Origin: Stercorarius parasiticus
Lineage: Eukaryota; Chordata; Aves; Charadriiformes; Stercorariidae
Direction: 5' to 3'
Assembly (NCBI GenBank): GCA_013396915.1
Contig: VWZL01002577.1
Coordinates: 372,001 to 436,000 of the forward strand
Length of the DNA stretch: 64,000 bases
Part shown: in pieces, positions 11,320-23,074 of the stretch
Position numbering within the stretch: position 1 is the stretch's first letter
Layout of the letters: the number at the start of each line of letters is the position of its first letter
Notes under the pieces: model-generated
Told to the model about the DNA's origin: nothing
The model's database searches: none
Seen by the model: only the letters and a program-made list of their open reading frames with translations
Translations under genes and position numbers: made by a program

Positions 11320-14205
11320 ATAGATTTGTGTGTTTCTTTTTCCTACAGATAGCATCCAGTTTCTAGCGGTCTGCAGCCCTTTTCAAGTTGTCAGGGCATG
11401 GCTTGTGTCATGCTTTTTGTGTCTGCCTTAGATGGTTTTAAGATTCCTGTATTCTTTGGCTTTACCTGGTTTCTTTGAACAGGGCAGCCCAGCATCCTGC
11501 ATCCCATGCCCTTGGGCCACCTTCTTGTAGAAGCAGCCATTGGGGGAAAGCTGAGCTGTGCCAGCTGTGACAGGCTTTAGTTGCCTATGGAAACACTTTC
11601 AAGAAATACATGGGAAGTATTTCAGAAATAAAGCTCTTTTCACCCAGGATTGCTTACAAACTCTTTTTCACTGCCAAGCAAATGGGAGCTGAATTCCAAA
11701 GCAGGTCTTTCAGGATCTGGAATCAGACCTTTTCTCAGTACTCTGAGGACCAGCTATAATAATGCTCCACAATAACTGAGGGAAGTTACCCGGTTTGGAC
11801 CAGTGAGGTTAACTCCTCTTGGAGTTCAAAAGGGATCTGTAAAGAAGCACTGTCCATTTGACATGAGCCCCACAATGTTTCCTGAGTTAAAAAATGAAAA
11901 GTATCTTGGCTATGCATCTGAATGAGGGTGGGAGAAAGATAGTGTTTCAAGAGAAGTTTTTTTTTTCCCTTTATTTCTATGTCTGTGTTATTAAACTCTA
12001 ATAAACTGATCTCATTTACACTGAATTAGGCTCTGTTGAAACTCTCACTTAAACAGTTAAACAGATTTTGTTTTGGCAGCAGTTGTTACAATTCCCAGAA
12101 AGAAGGATCCGAAGCAAAGCCCGATGTGTAATAATTTCAAGCAACTGTTCTAAGAAAACCCAATCTCCTTTCTAATCTAAAAAACAGATTCCTTGTGACA
12201 TTTTTCTACAACTGAAGTTTCCTTTCTTTAAAAAAATCTGGGAGTAAATCACCTTTTTCACCTTGAAACAGAAATCACTTACCATGAAAAGAGAGTGGGT
12301 ATATTGTATGCTGCCAAAATCAAATTTCTATGTACGTACTTAATCTCTTGGCTAAAAGTGCAAAAATATGACCGTGGAAGCCTGTTTTCAGCTTTAGATT
12401 CAAGTGTCCATTTCTGTCCACCTCTGTCTCACATTTGCACTGTCTTTAGAGGCAAATTCTTCTTCTTCATATTGTAGGCAAATTCCAGCTCTGTGCAGGA
12501 GGCTAACCTAAGGCCTGTCATACTGACTAAACCCTGTCTAAATGCACATTGTGGACAAGGAATTTTTTCAATAGACCTTTTGTTTGCCCACTGAATTTCA
12601 CCTTGAGTTGATAGTGTGTGCCTGAGACTGTGGTTTGGTCAAATTGTATAGTAGACTAAAATTTTGTATTCCATTTACAGAGTGTGCTACAATAAAGTAC
12701 ATGAAAATACAAATGCAAAGCACATAAGATATTTACAATATTTACAGCACTTTTGCCTATTCTTCCTGTAAAGTAATGAGAATTGAGATAAAAGGAAAAT
12801 AGTGTAGCTGTTTCACTTCTCTTAACCCCACTCCATATAGATTCTTCAAACATGTATTGGAAGTAATTTTGAGGAGTTGTGCTGGTACTCTCATGATGGC
12901 TTCTTTGAATAGTTAGAAGCCAAGTATAGTTTCAAATATAGAGATTTTTTTTTTGTTTAAATGCCACCTTATTTGTTTCCTGTGTAATTTAAGCTTAATT
13001 CTTCTCATACGCATCATATCAGAAGAATTTGACAGCAGTTGAAGCACACTCACTCTTTAGTGACAGAAATAACTCCTTTTTTTTGTATCTCAGATTTACA
13101 TGCCAGCCAGGTGTTCCGTTATTTGACCAGGTACTCCAGAGTACTATGATCCCAATATACATTGACTGAGGTGTTTATCCAGGGTTGAAGAAAACATGGC
13201 AAGCACAAAATCATAAATACGACAGCATAAATCCAGGGAAAGTCAATAGAAAGGTTCTCTTTAGTTTCATGATGCTTCAAATAATAAGAAAAATGCAATG
13301 GATGTATTTTAAATGAAATTATGAGCAAGGCTGTGTTGAAAGTATTATTATAAACTGATTTTTAAAATAAAACCTTTGTGTTCTGTAGTGCTGGGAGTGG
13401 TTTTTTTTAATGACTGTGCTGTACCTGTGTGTGTACGATCAGTGTTTTTGTGTATCTGTCTGTGATTCCTTCCCCATTGACTCCAGATTGCATTGGTTAG
13501 TTTTTAATGGATTTGATAGAGAGATGTGTTTCAAAAATGATAACTGCTCCCAGAAAAAAGTGGTCTGTTAAGATGGTGGAGGGACTTGCAATCAGAACCC
13601 ACAGTGAGGGGCGGTTAATAAATGTACGTTTTATACAGCACTGCCCAGGAATCTGCACAAGATGAAATTTGCTGCTCCCACAACTATTCTTCTATAACAG
13701 TGATAGAAAAAGCTGATAAAAGCTATTTGCCATATTTTCAGAACGAGAAACATCAGAGAATATCATGGAGCTGAAAGTGGACAATGCTAGTGTCAGGTTT
13801 CTTCATACGATGATTGATTTTGTGTGATGCAGGTAGTCTACTGGAAAAAAAGGCAAACAAATCTTTTCTGGGAAATGTTTAGCATGTGTTGTCATGATGA
13901 CACTTGTATGGCAGTTTTGTATGACTGAATTGTTCTAGTCCAGAGGAATCGTAAGCATGCTGCTTGAACCCTTTGCTTCAGGATCTGAAGTTCATGAGAT
14001 GTATTAGGAATCTTTCCATTGAATTCATCAGTCTTCGATTCAGGCCCTGTTTATACTATATATTTATAGATTAGATTCACATGTGGATTTTCAATAAATG
14101 GCAAAAATGAATACTCGATCTGTTATATTGCAGGATTTAAAGAAAGAATGTCAAAATAAATGAACTAGATACACTGAGCAATACTAGCTCACTAGTTTCT
14201 TTCCA
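11320..14205. other. Noncoding sequence, nothing recognised
   Basis: Only frames of 60-69 codons occur. Poly-T and poly-A interruptions are common, for example near 11957-11969 and 12945-12955. I see no repeat family, RNA gene or exon signature. Confidence 0.6.
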
Positions 14206-14209
14206 GACA

Positions 14210-14250
14210 GTTTATTTTTAAAGGTTACTCAAGTTTATTTTAAAGGTTAC
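14210..14250 (+). repeat. Two-copy imperfect tandem repeat, about 19-bp unit
   Basis: The words GTTTATTTTTAAAGGTTAC (14210-14228) and GTTTATTTTAAAGGTTAC (14233-14250) differ by one T and are separated by four bases (TCAA). This looks like a small local duplication from replication slippage. Confidence 0.8.
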
Positions 14251-14254
14251 CAAC

Positions 14255-17190
14255 ACTGAATTTAAAGCTAAGCCAACACCTCGTGCAGCTTTTGCAGTGA
14301 CAGTGGTGGTGATATCTGGGTAGTGTGGGAATCCACTCACCTCCCAGGACAGGATTCTTCAGTTCAAGTTTGGGAAAAGCTTCGATGTGTCAGACGGGAA
14401 AAATGACCATGGGAATGACTGTGAGGAGGAGAAAATCATGGTGCAGGTCTTCTTGCACTACCACAAAAAAGTCACAGTAGAAGTCCCAAACTGGAGGTGA
14501 GAGCTTAAGCCCCTCAAAGCTTTTGAAAAGGGCGCGAAGGTCCTGGAAGAAATGCTTACAAGGTTAGATTCCCGCATCTCTCGTTAGGTGGAGTTTCTGT
14601 AAGTGGCAGGGCAGCTCATTCCCTGCCCTGCCTCAAAGCGAGTCTGTCCTTCGGCCACCCTCGCTCTGCGACAAGTAGCATTTGTGTCTTGGTTACCATT
14701 TTGGAAAGGAGGAATCACTTGTGTGCAGATTGCAACTGAAAGCATGCTGAGTGCAGCACATAATGGGAAGGTTTCGTGTAGACCCTGCAGAGACATCTTA
14801 CCATTGATTCTTCTCAATGAGGCCTTGAACTACACTGTCCCTTAGCAGACAGGTACTGATGACACAGAGGCCCCAGTCGTACCCAATACAGCAAAGTACA
14901 CTGCAGGAACTATGTAATTATGCTGATATTTGTAAACCCAAGCCCAGAAATGTCTGAGTCCTGAATATGGATGGGGCCCAGGACTGAACTGCTTGAGGTC
15001 TGCCTGCATGCTTAGCTCTCCCCATGCTGCTGTGTGTGCTCTGCCATTAGTATAGCAATACAGACTTTCCCACTCTTGGGACATTTCACACAATGTCAGT
15101 GTAAAGATTTGAGTACATCATATACGGTCATGCAGCTAAGCCACAACTCATTTAACTCCCCATTTTTAAGAGGGGATAAGTTATTAAGCATTTGTTTTGC
15201 CAGACAAGCAGAATCTCCCAGTTTTCAATTTTATACATATTAATATAAAATGTTATCCCAGTTAAGTAGTGAATTAGAAGTTAATATGGTATATGAGTTG
15301 GCAGGTACTGTCTAGAAAGACTGAGCCGACCAAAAGTATATTTCATGCAATTTAGCTAAAATGCAAGGAATCTCCTCTTTGACTTTTTGGATCTTATTTT
15401 CAGCCATTGGATGCATTAGCAGTAAGTCTACTTAAAAAGCTCTGTACAAGGCAAAGGTCATTTCCAAGTGACTAAACTGCATCTGTGCAGAGGACTCTCT
15501 GTGATTATGCCTGTAATATGATAAAAACATACACTGTTCAACATCAACAGCTTGCGTGTAGCTGGTGCAAACTTGGTTTCATATCTATTGATCTTCAGAT
15601 TTGTTAATAAATAACTGAAAAGAACTCATCAAAACAGTGTGTGAGGCCTATTGAAGCAGCTTCAAATTCACCACTTTTAAAAATGTGAAATAGAGTCCCA
15701 TTTCCTTTGTATTAAGAACTGACTCTAGACTGAGACAGAGTTAAATTTCCCTTGTAATTTAAGAAGACATTAAAGTAATTCAATAGCCGTATGCTAAAAA
15801 AGTATCTATGTATGTATTAATATATATATTCATATAAACGTGTGTGTATCTATTTAAAACTTTTGTCAGTTCTGTCCCAGTGAACCTTCTAGTGCTCTTC
15901 TTTGTTAATACTGCTTTCTTTGAGGACTTGCACGATTCCCTTTTTACCCCGTGGATTTATGATGTGCTTTCCCATATCTCATGTTCCTGTAGTAAAATTA
16001 TGTGGATTTTTTTTTTCTCAATGGAACATAGTCTGTCCATCTTCACTCTTCTTTCTCTCTGTTTTCAAACCACCTGGTAGAAAAATGAGTAGAGATTATG
16101 ATTTCTATCTCCTTTAACTGGACTTTTCCCTACTAATCCTTGTATTTCAGATCTCAACTGAAGTCATGCAATCTTTAGCCACCTGCACCTGGAGATAGTC
16201 CCGTAAGGCTTAAAAAACTATTCAACACATAAATGTCAATACTGTGTAATTCTTTGGGAAGTTTGAAACCTATTTTAGGTCTTCTTGGTAAGTGATCAGG
16301 TAAATAATGAAAAAAACATTCAGGAAAAGATTAGATTCCTCTGCTGAAGATTGCCATAACATATTTGTAATATTTTCTATTTAAGCTTACTCTTGTTCTG
16401 CAGCTGTAGTGCCATCTTTTGCTTTTACAGAAGAAAACCAGGATCAAGTTTATTATTCACCTCCCTTCCTGTGCTGGAAGATTTAACAGTGACATATGTC
16501 AAATGGGTTTGTTTTACTTGTGCTGACTAGGCATGCTGTTTTTTTCCATAATGTAACAATTTAATAGTTTCTTGTGATTGAAGTGATACCGAGTATTTGT
16601 AAAGCCCATACATTTCTTTTTGTAATAAAAGAGGGTAATGAGAGCATGATATAGCACACGGTCTGTGTGGAAAGAGTAGTGGAAGAATCCAGCATGTTAG
16701 CTGGCTTGATTGAAAAACAGTGCCGCTCACACGTTCAGTTTTTTGCTGTTAGGGCATTTGGTCCATGGTATTGGTAGCTTAATATTAGCATCAAAGGCTT
16801 TAAGTCTGATCAACACCTAGATTGCAAACAAAAAGTTGGATTTCGAATACTGTGCTATGGAAGTGAATGTAGACCATCTCCCAAATCTTAGGCAGTGATT
16901 GCTTCTCCTGTTTAAGTCTTGTAGAGATTTTAAAATCTTAGAACAACAGTGGCACAGAGAAAAAACAATTCCCAGTAGCTGCTGGATTTTTATTGTTTTC
17001 TTGGCTGACGGGAAATAAGTCTGAATTCACATTCTGTTGGAAGGACTTCTTAACTGCAACAGCGGCAATTATACTTATTTAAATACAAAGTGGAAAAAAT
17101 ATACTTCAGAATTTTTCAAGGAATTTGGAAAAGTCAACATGACCTTTAGTTTCATTCTATAAAGCATTTGCAATGATTCCCAGGTAAGGA
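14255..17190. other. Noncoding sequence with one short protein-like frame
   Basis: Most of this stretch shows nothing. A frame at 14324-14500 (plus) is open for 58 codons between stops and translates to a charged segment containing FKFGKSFDVSDGKND. It has no ATG near its beginning and I cannot place it in a family, so I do not call a gene. The AT-rich stretch at about 15803-15850 contains TATGTATG, a (TA)n run and GTGTGTGT. Confidence 0.5.
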
Positions 17191-17322
17191 ACTGGACAGC
17201 TGGAAGACTGGCAGCTCCCAGAGATGCTGGGACCATGGGCTCCAAACAACATGTCTGGTAGCCCTCTCGCAGCCTTCACATCCAGATTCCTAGGGAGCTG
17301 GGATTCCAAATGTTAAGGAGCC

Positions 17323-17346
17323 AGGAGCCTAGGACCTAGGTCTCCT
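17323..17346. repeat. Short palindrome with two CCTAGG cores
   Basis: The sequence is AGGAG, CCTAGG, A, CCTAGG, T, CTCCT, which is a 24-bp near-palindrome. It can also be read as a direct repeat of the self-complementary hexamer CCTAGG. The flanks add a weaker match (TTAAGGAG on the left, CTCCTAAG on the right). The surrounding 17.19-17.56 kb is GC-richer than average and may be an old interspersed repeat that I cannot name. Confidence 0.6.
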
Positions 17347-17559
17347 AAGAAGAAGTATGTTGGAAGCCCAAGCTAGGCCCACCAACGTGCCTCTCCAACC
17401 TCAGGGTGTTGGACAGCTATAAACACAGGGAAGCCCATGGACCTGAGAGGTTGAAACCCACAATTTCCATACTCCCAGATCGTGAAACCAATAGCTGAGG
17501 AAACAAGCACCAGGAGGGCTGGCCTCCTGGGGTGCGATGAGAATCTGAAAAGCATTCTG

Positions 17560-20500
17560 CTTTTGATGAATCCCCATTTGCTGACAGAAGGGTGATCTTT
17601 GGAAAATTTCTGAGCAGCTGTAATTCTTCTGATGATATTGTCCTTTCAGATAATTTTATTTTGAGGTATAAGAGCAAAAAAGCGGACCTATTTTGATTTT
17701 GGTCTGGTGGTTGCAAACTAAAATAGAGAAAGATTGGGAGAACTCCTCAAAGAATATATTTCTGCCCTGACCTTGTGTATAGATCTCCCCACCAAAACCA
17801 GTTATAAGTTTAACGTTTGATGATATTAGCACTACACTAATAACGGGAGATATGACTGCTAAATATCAGTAAGGTTGAGATTGGAGGAAGGACACCTGTG
17901 CTCACTTCATGAGAGATTTGGAGAGTTGCTCATATTCCATTTCCGCAGTTATTTTTTTTGGTAACCACATGCTTAACTGTAGTTAAACATTACACTGATG
18001 ACACTGCTCACATCAGATTTAGGTAAGTGTACCATTTTCAGGTTTACGGCTTAAAGGGGTATCCCACTTTCAGCACATATGGAATGGCAATATTGATTAT
18101 AAATTATGTTCCTCGCAAGAAAGCAGGTTGTGTCAAGCGTGATCATGAAGTACTTTGAGATAATTTTATGGCATATTGTCATCTATTCCTCTTCATCTCC
18201 ATTGTTGCACTGTCTTGCACAGAAAACTTCTGTGAACTAATTTTAGCCATGGCCTTGCATTTGTAATGAGAAGTACATGTACGTATAGTAGAGGCCACTA
18301 CTTGTCCCATTTACCTCTAGTGGTCATTCGTTTTGATTCTGGGCTGTGGAATCACTATGCTTTATTTATTCTTTTGGCCTCTCGTATTTTTGCTGCTCCA
18401 GCTTATTTTTTATTTTTGTTATTTTTAAGTCTCCAGTGGACTGGAATACAAACTGCAAATTCATCAGGTTATAATGGATGGCCAAGAATGATTAATGTCA
18501 TGTGTTAGTTTTGGAGTGGTTTTGGATGTAGATATAGTGCAGACTGTGGTGTTTTGTGGAATTTTAGATTGAAGTACAGCCTGTCTGTGTCCTCCACATA
18601 TTGTTTGATGGTTGCAGATGATTAATAACATCTATTGCAGCTGTCACGTTAGGGGGATTTGAACAAATCATGGACTTTTTACTTTTTTCCCCTTTTCATA
18701 GTGCTATAGAATAAAAATATATTTGAACAAAATGTTCATTCTGTCCTTTACATGTATTTGAAAGGTAAGATTAATTGACTGTGTTTGCTATTAGTATGTT
18801 TCAAGTTGGACAAGTCTAATAACTAAGGTTACTCTGTAAGCTTTACCTATTCTATTATTTGTAAAACCTGGAATCCTTATTTCCTTCAGGATCATTATTG
18901 GACTGTATGGAGATACTGACACAACTGAACGAATTTAGGCAAAACGGGGGGTAGAAATGGTGCCTATGTTTTGGGGGAAGCACTGTATATAAACCGAAGG
19001 ATCCCATTTTGGTATTTCCTAAATCATCTTTGCTTTTCTCTCTTACTGCATATTAGATGTGATTGTTTTTCCTTTTCCAGAGTTGTTACTGTTACTATTG
19101 TTTGCCTGGTAAATGTTTATGTGGAGCCACAAGTGAGCGCTTTTCACTATACTTAGATCCTATTGTCCTTGAGGCAGGCAGGCATCTTATGTGTGTCTAT
19201 TCATTGCTTATCAGAGCATAAGAACAGACAGTGGAAGAATTTATTGCTTTTGTAGAACAAGGAAAAATATGGTATAAAATTTCCCTGTGTTTGCTCCTTC
19301 TGGTAATTTCCTATTTCTGTATTAAAACACCTTAACACTAGTGATCTTTTTCAGAGTAATTGGGTCCTTCAGCTCTTATTGCCACCTGTGGTACTATGGA
19401 GAGTTTGTAAACATCTCACACTAGCCTACTTTTATGTGTTGGGTATAGGAACCCAATTTTAGACACATTTTTAAAACTCAGAGTCCATGATATTGATACT
19501 TCATGAGAATTTTTGTTGTAGGGTAGAGATTCAGAAATTTGTCAAACTAGTTTTTCCAGTGAGAAGAAGTTATGTCAAGTCAGTTTGTTTCTCTGTATGT
19601 ATTTAATATTTCTGACTCTTGACATTGTGTTGCTTTGGAACATAACCCAGGCCTTTTCTCACGGTCCATTTGCCCTTTTAGCTGTAAGCAGTATAAATGA
19701 CAAGGCACACATAGATCTTTTGAAGTCTTTTCTAGCGGACCCTAGATGTAGATATTTTTGAGTCCTCAAAAGGAACATAATAGAGCTTAAAGGGTATTTG
19801 CACTCCTATAATAAGGAAGGTCTGGTTTTTTTTCTGGTATCAGTGGCTTTATATAGATGTCTCCAGAACCGTAGGGTGGCATAATGCTTAATGTTCAGAT
19901 GACTGTCAGCATGAATGTCCATGATGACTGTCATGCAAAAGGAAGGGGAAAATAAATACTAGCAATTAAAACAACAAACTTTTTACATCCAGTGAGGGTT
20001 TTTTTAATTACTATCATTTTTCCATTTCACCCTCTATAAATCAACTAAAAAGACCTATTCTGGAGTAAGCATAGCTTTGCAATAGAGCCTTGCAGTACCA
20101 AATAATGTATGTATTTACGTCACATAGCTTATTGTTAATTTGCAGAAGAAAACATAAAAAGAACTTTTTTGATTTCAGATATTTTTGTGATATCTTCTAA
20201 GAAATATTTGTGTCCAAGTGGAAGGCACCTGAGTTTACCGCCTTAAGTGCCTGGTAAGGTACTTCAAAGTGTCCTTGGAATCTACGTATATAATTACTTG
20301 TTTGACCAAAACCTTTTATTGCTATATTGCTCTGAAGATGTTCTATTTATGCTTAGACACCTTCTTGTCTTGAATCCCAAGATCCTTATTGTCCCATGGG
20401 CATGGTATAAACAGAACTTGCATCGTGAACAGATTAATTTTCTTTCCTACCCTCAGGACATCTTTGCATTCCTAGACTGTTCCCTGAATAATATATTAAG

Positions 20501-23060
20501 ATCTCTTTGACGTAGCCTGTTGCTCCCACAATCCCATTCAATTTGTGGACCACAGCATTGCTAAAGTTTAAGCAGAGTCATCACAAGTAACATCAGCAGC
20601 ATGTGGTATATATTGTTCTAAATCCAAGTGAAATCACATTTTTAAAATATTTTCCTTAGGTATTTTAGATATTTCTATTTTGCAAACAAAAGGTGATGGA
20701 TTATATTATAACTGGACATGAAATGCCCTCCTAATAGAGTTTGGCTTTATGCTCTCTTTATTGAAATCAATCATTTTGAGAAGAATGATGAATAGTAAAG
20801 GTCATATTTACTGATCTAACAGAGATTTTTTAACAACTTTGGCTTCAGTTAAGATGTGTGAAATTAAATTTTAATGGCTTTTTAGATTGAAAGGGATATT
20901 GGAAAAGAACAGATTATTTGTACTGGAAGAGCTTTACTCCTGGTTTCTGGGAAACACCCCCTCACCAATGCTCTCCGACCCTGGGTAAACCCTTTTTTTT
21001 TTCCCTTTCATATTTTATGAACTAGCTCTTACACGTTAAGGACTGCATATACTTTTCTGCAGCCTGTGTGTTATATACAAAGCACAGGCATTGTATAGGT
21101 TATAGGCTGCCTTAAGGCTCAACATTTTGGAGGGATGTATTTCTTAGATGTCAACATCCAAATGTAGGCATAGTTGTCAAGAAATTATCAGGTTGTATAG
21201 GATGCTTAGCCTTTTAATGGTTATTGCTAAGCATTCAGACTATAACACAATGAGTGACAGGAATATGCAGTCACAAGCAAACTTTTGGAAAGGTTGGTTG
21301 GAGTGATTTTGATTTTGAATGTCCTGTTTGACAAACACTGAAGGTCCTTGATTTTCAGAAATTGCATCCATGGAAACCAGGCTTCCCTAAAAGTGTTCCA
21401 AAAGGGCATGCAAGGTCCTTTATCAGCATTGAAATTACTGGCTGTTGGTTTTGGTGAAGAGCTATTTTAAACTATTGATTATAAATGCAAAACAGTACTA
21501 TGGTATTTGTGAAGATTGCATTTATTTCCATAAAGACAAATGACATATTTTGCATCTGCTCTTATAAATGAAATACAACTGTTCTTTTACCTTCACCTTG
21601 AAAACCACACTTTCTCTATATAAGAAGAGTTTGTAATCAAGGTAAAAGACCAAGAAAGAACATCATTAGTCAGAGTCTAAAGTATCAAGATCACCGAATT
21701 ATCTCCAAAGAAAGAACCTAAATAAATTTCTTTGATCAGTTTATTTTGCTTTGCTCTGTTGAAAATCATTCAGAGTTTCATAAAGTAAGAGAAATTAGCT
21801 GAATTGACTAAGAGTATATGAGTATTTTTATGTTCCTTTGTGTGTATATGAACTCGGTAATGAAAAAAAAAAAGCAACTGGTTTATTGCCATATTGTCAT
21901 TAAATGCTGGATTTTTAAGATGTTAGAAGACTAGAAGGTCAACGCTTAGTTAAGATCCCAAAAATTAGCAATGAGAAGCGTGAGTTACATTTTTCAGTTT
22001 TCTGCACAATATAGTTGGAGTAAATTGCCAGTGGCCTGGCCTCATCCCTTTGGGATTTTTGATCTATTTCCAAACCCACTGAACAGCCTTGCAGTCTTTG
22101 AACCGTACCAGGCCCCAGACTTTATTAACTCCTACTTCTGAGCAGCGAAGTTGATATTGTATAAGAACATCTTGCGGCCTCCAGATAAACAATACCTCAT
22201 AAGTCCTAAAAAGAGGGATACATGGTGATGACTGACTTAAGGAAAAATACAATAAAGCTTTAAATAAAACAGGAATTGCTGGAAAGCCTCCGTGGGTGTA
22301 AATTCTAAAGCCCATTGTACCTTACAGAAATGACAGCATACATTGGAATTACTCTCTGTAAACTCAGGACTCTTGTTTATCCTTTAAATGTAACTGATGT
22401 GACCAAAGAAGGATTAAACGTGTCTTTACTTGTGTTACAGTTTCAGATGTTTTGGACTGAATTATCTTTTGGCAACATTGAGATTTATTAGGACTCTTTG
22501 GTCTCATGTACTTGATGACTTGCTTAGTATGTACCTTTGTTCTTTTCTTTCTCCGTGTGCTTCTTATTAAGTTGTCAACAACAAAACTCTATGAGTATTT
22601 CAGGGGAAAAGAAAGATATACCTTCGTTTATGATTCATCTTTGTTTTCTCATGACCAGCATTAAAAACCCCTGCAATTTCAGAACGAAAAAATGAGAAAA
22701 GTTTAGGCTTTATGTTGTTATTCAATACCAAAATTGCCGGGGTTTAAATTAATGCATGAGCATCTTTAGGCTCGAACTGGTTGGGAAATTCCAGTGAAAC
22801 ATTTTTTCATTGGAAAATGCCATTTTGGAAATTTCTTGTTAAAACCTCAAAGCTTTTCATGGAGTTGTATACTTGTAGATGAAGCTTTCATGGAGAAGAT
22901 TTCTGGATCAAATGAGAATAAGACAGATGGCACAAGTTGTTACCATAACGTATTGAGTAGGGTAGTGGCCTGAATGATGTAGACCCTGAGATACTTCAGA
23001 ATAAGTCTCTCCTTCCCTCCCTGATAATGCATGGGCACTCTCTAGTCTCTTCATTTTTTC
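17560..23060. other. Noncoding AT-rich sequence, no gene recognised
   Basis: Open frames are at most 99 codons and lack motifs. There is a run of eleven A at 21863-21873 and a short direct repeat of GATGACTGTCA at 19899-19909 and 19923-19933. No repeat family or RNA gene was identified. Confidence 0.6.
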
Positions 23061-23068
23061 TTTTTCTT

Positions 23069-23069
23069 N
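23069..23069. other. Ambiguous base (n)
   Basis: This is the only n I noticed in the window. It sits inside a T/C-rich low-complexity run (TTTTTCTTnTTTGG), where base calling often fails or where a true heterozygous site may exist. It shows that the sequence comes from an assembly with at least one unresolved base. Confidence 0.98.
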
Positions 23070-23074
23070 TTTGG

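Noticed and set aside
14324..14500. 58-codon protein-like frame containing FKFGKSFDVSDGKND
   Set aside because: I considered a fatty-acid-binding-protein exon or retrocopy, but the residue order does not fit that family, there is no convincing splice context, and the length is in the noise range.
19404..19427. miR-30-like word (TGTAAACATC followed by a partly similar tail)
   Set aside because: The flanking sequence does not provide the complementary arm expected of a miR-30 precursor, so the match looks coincidental.
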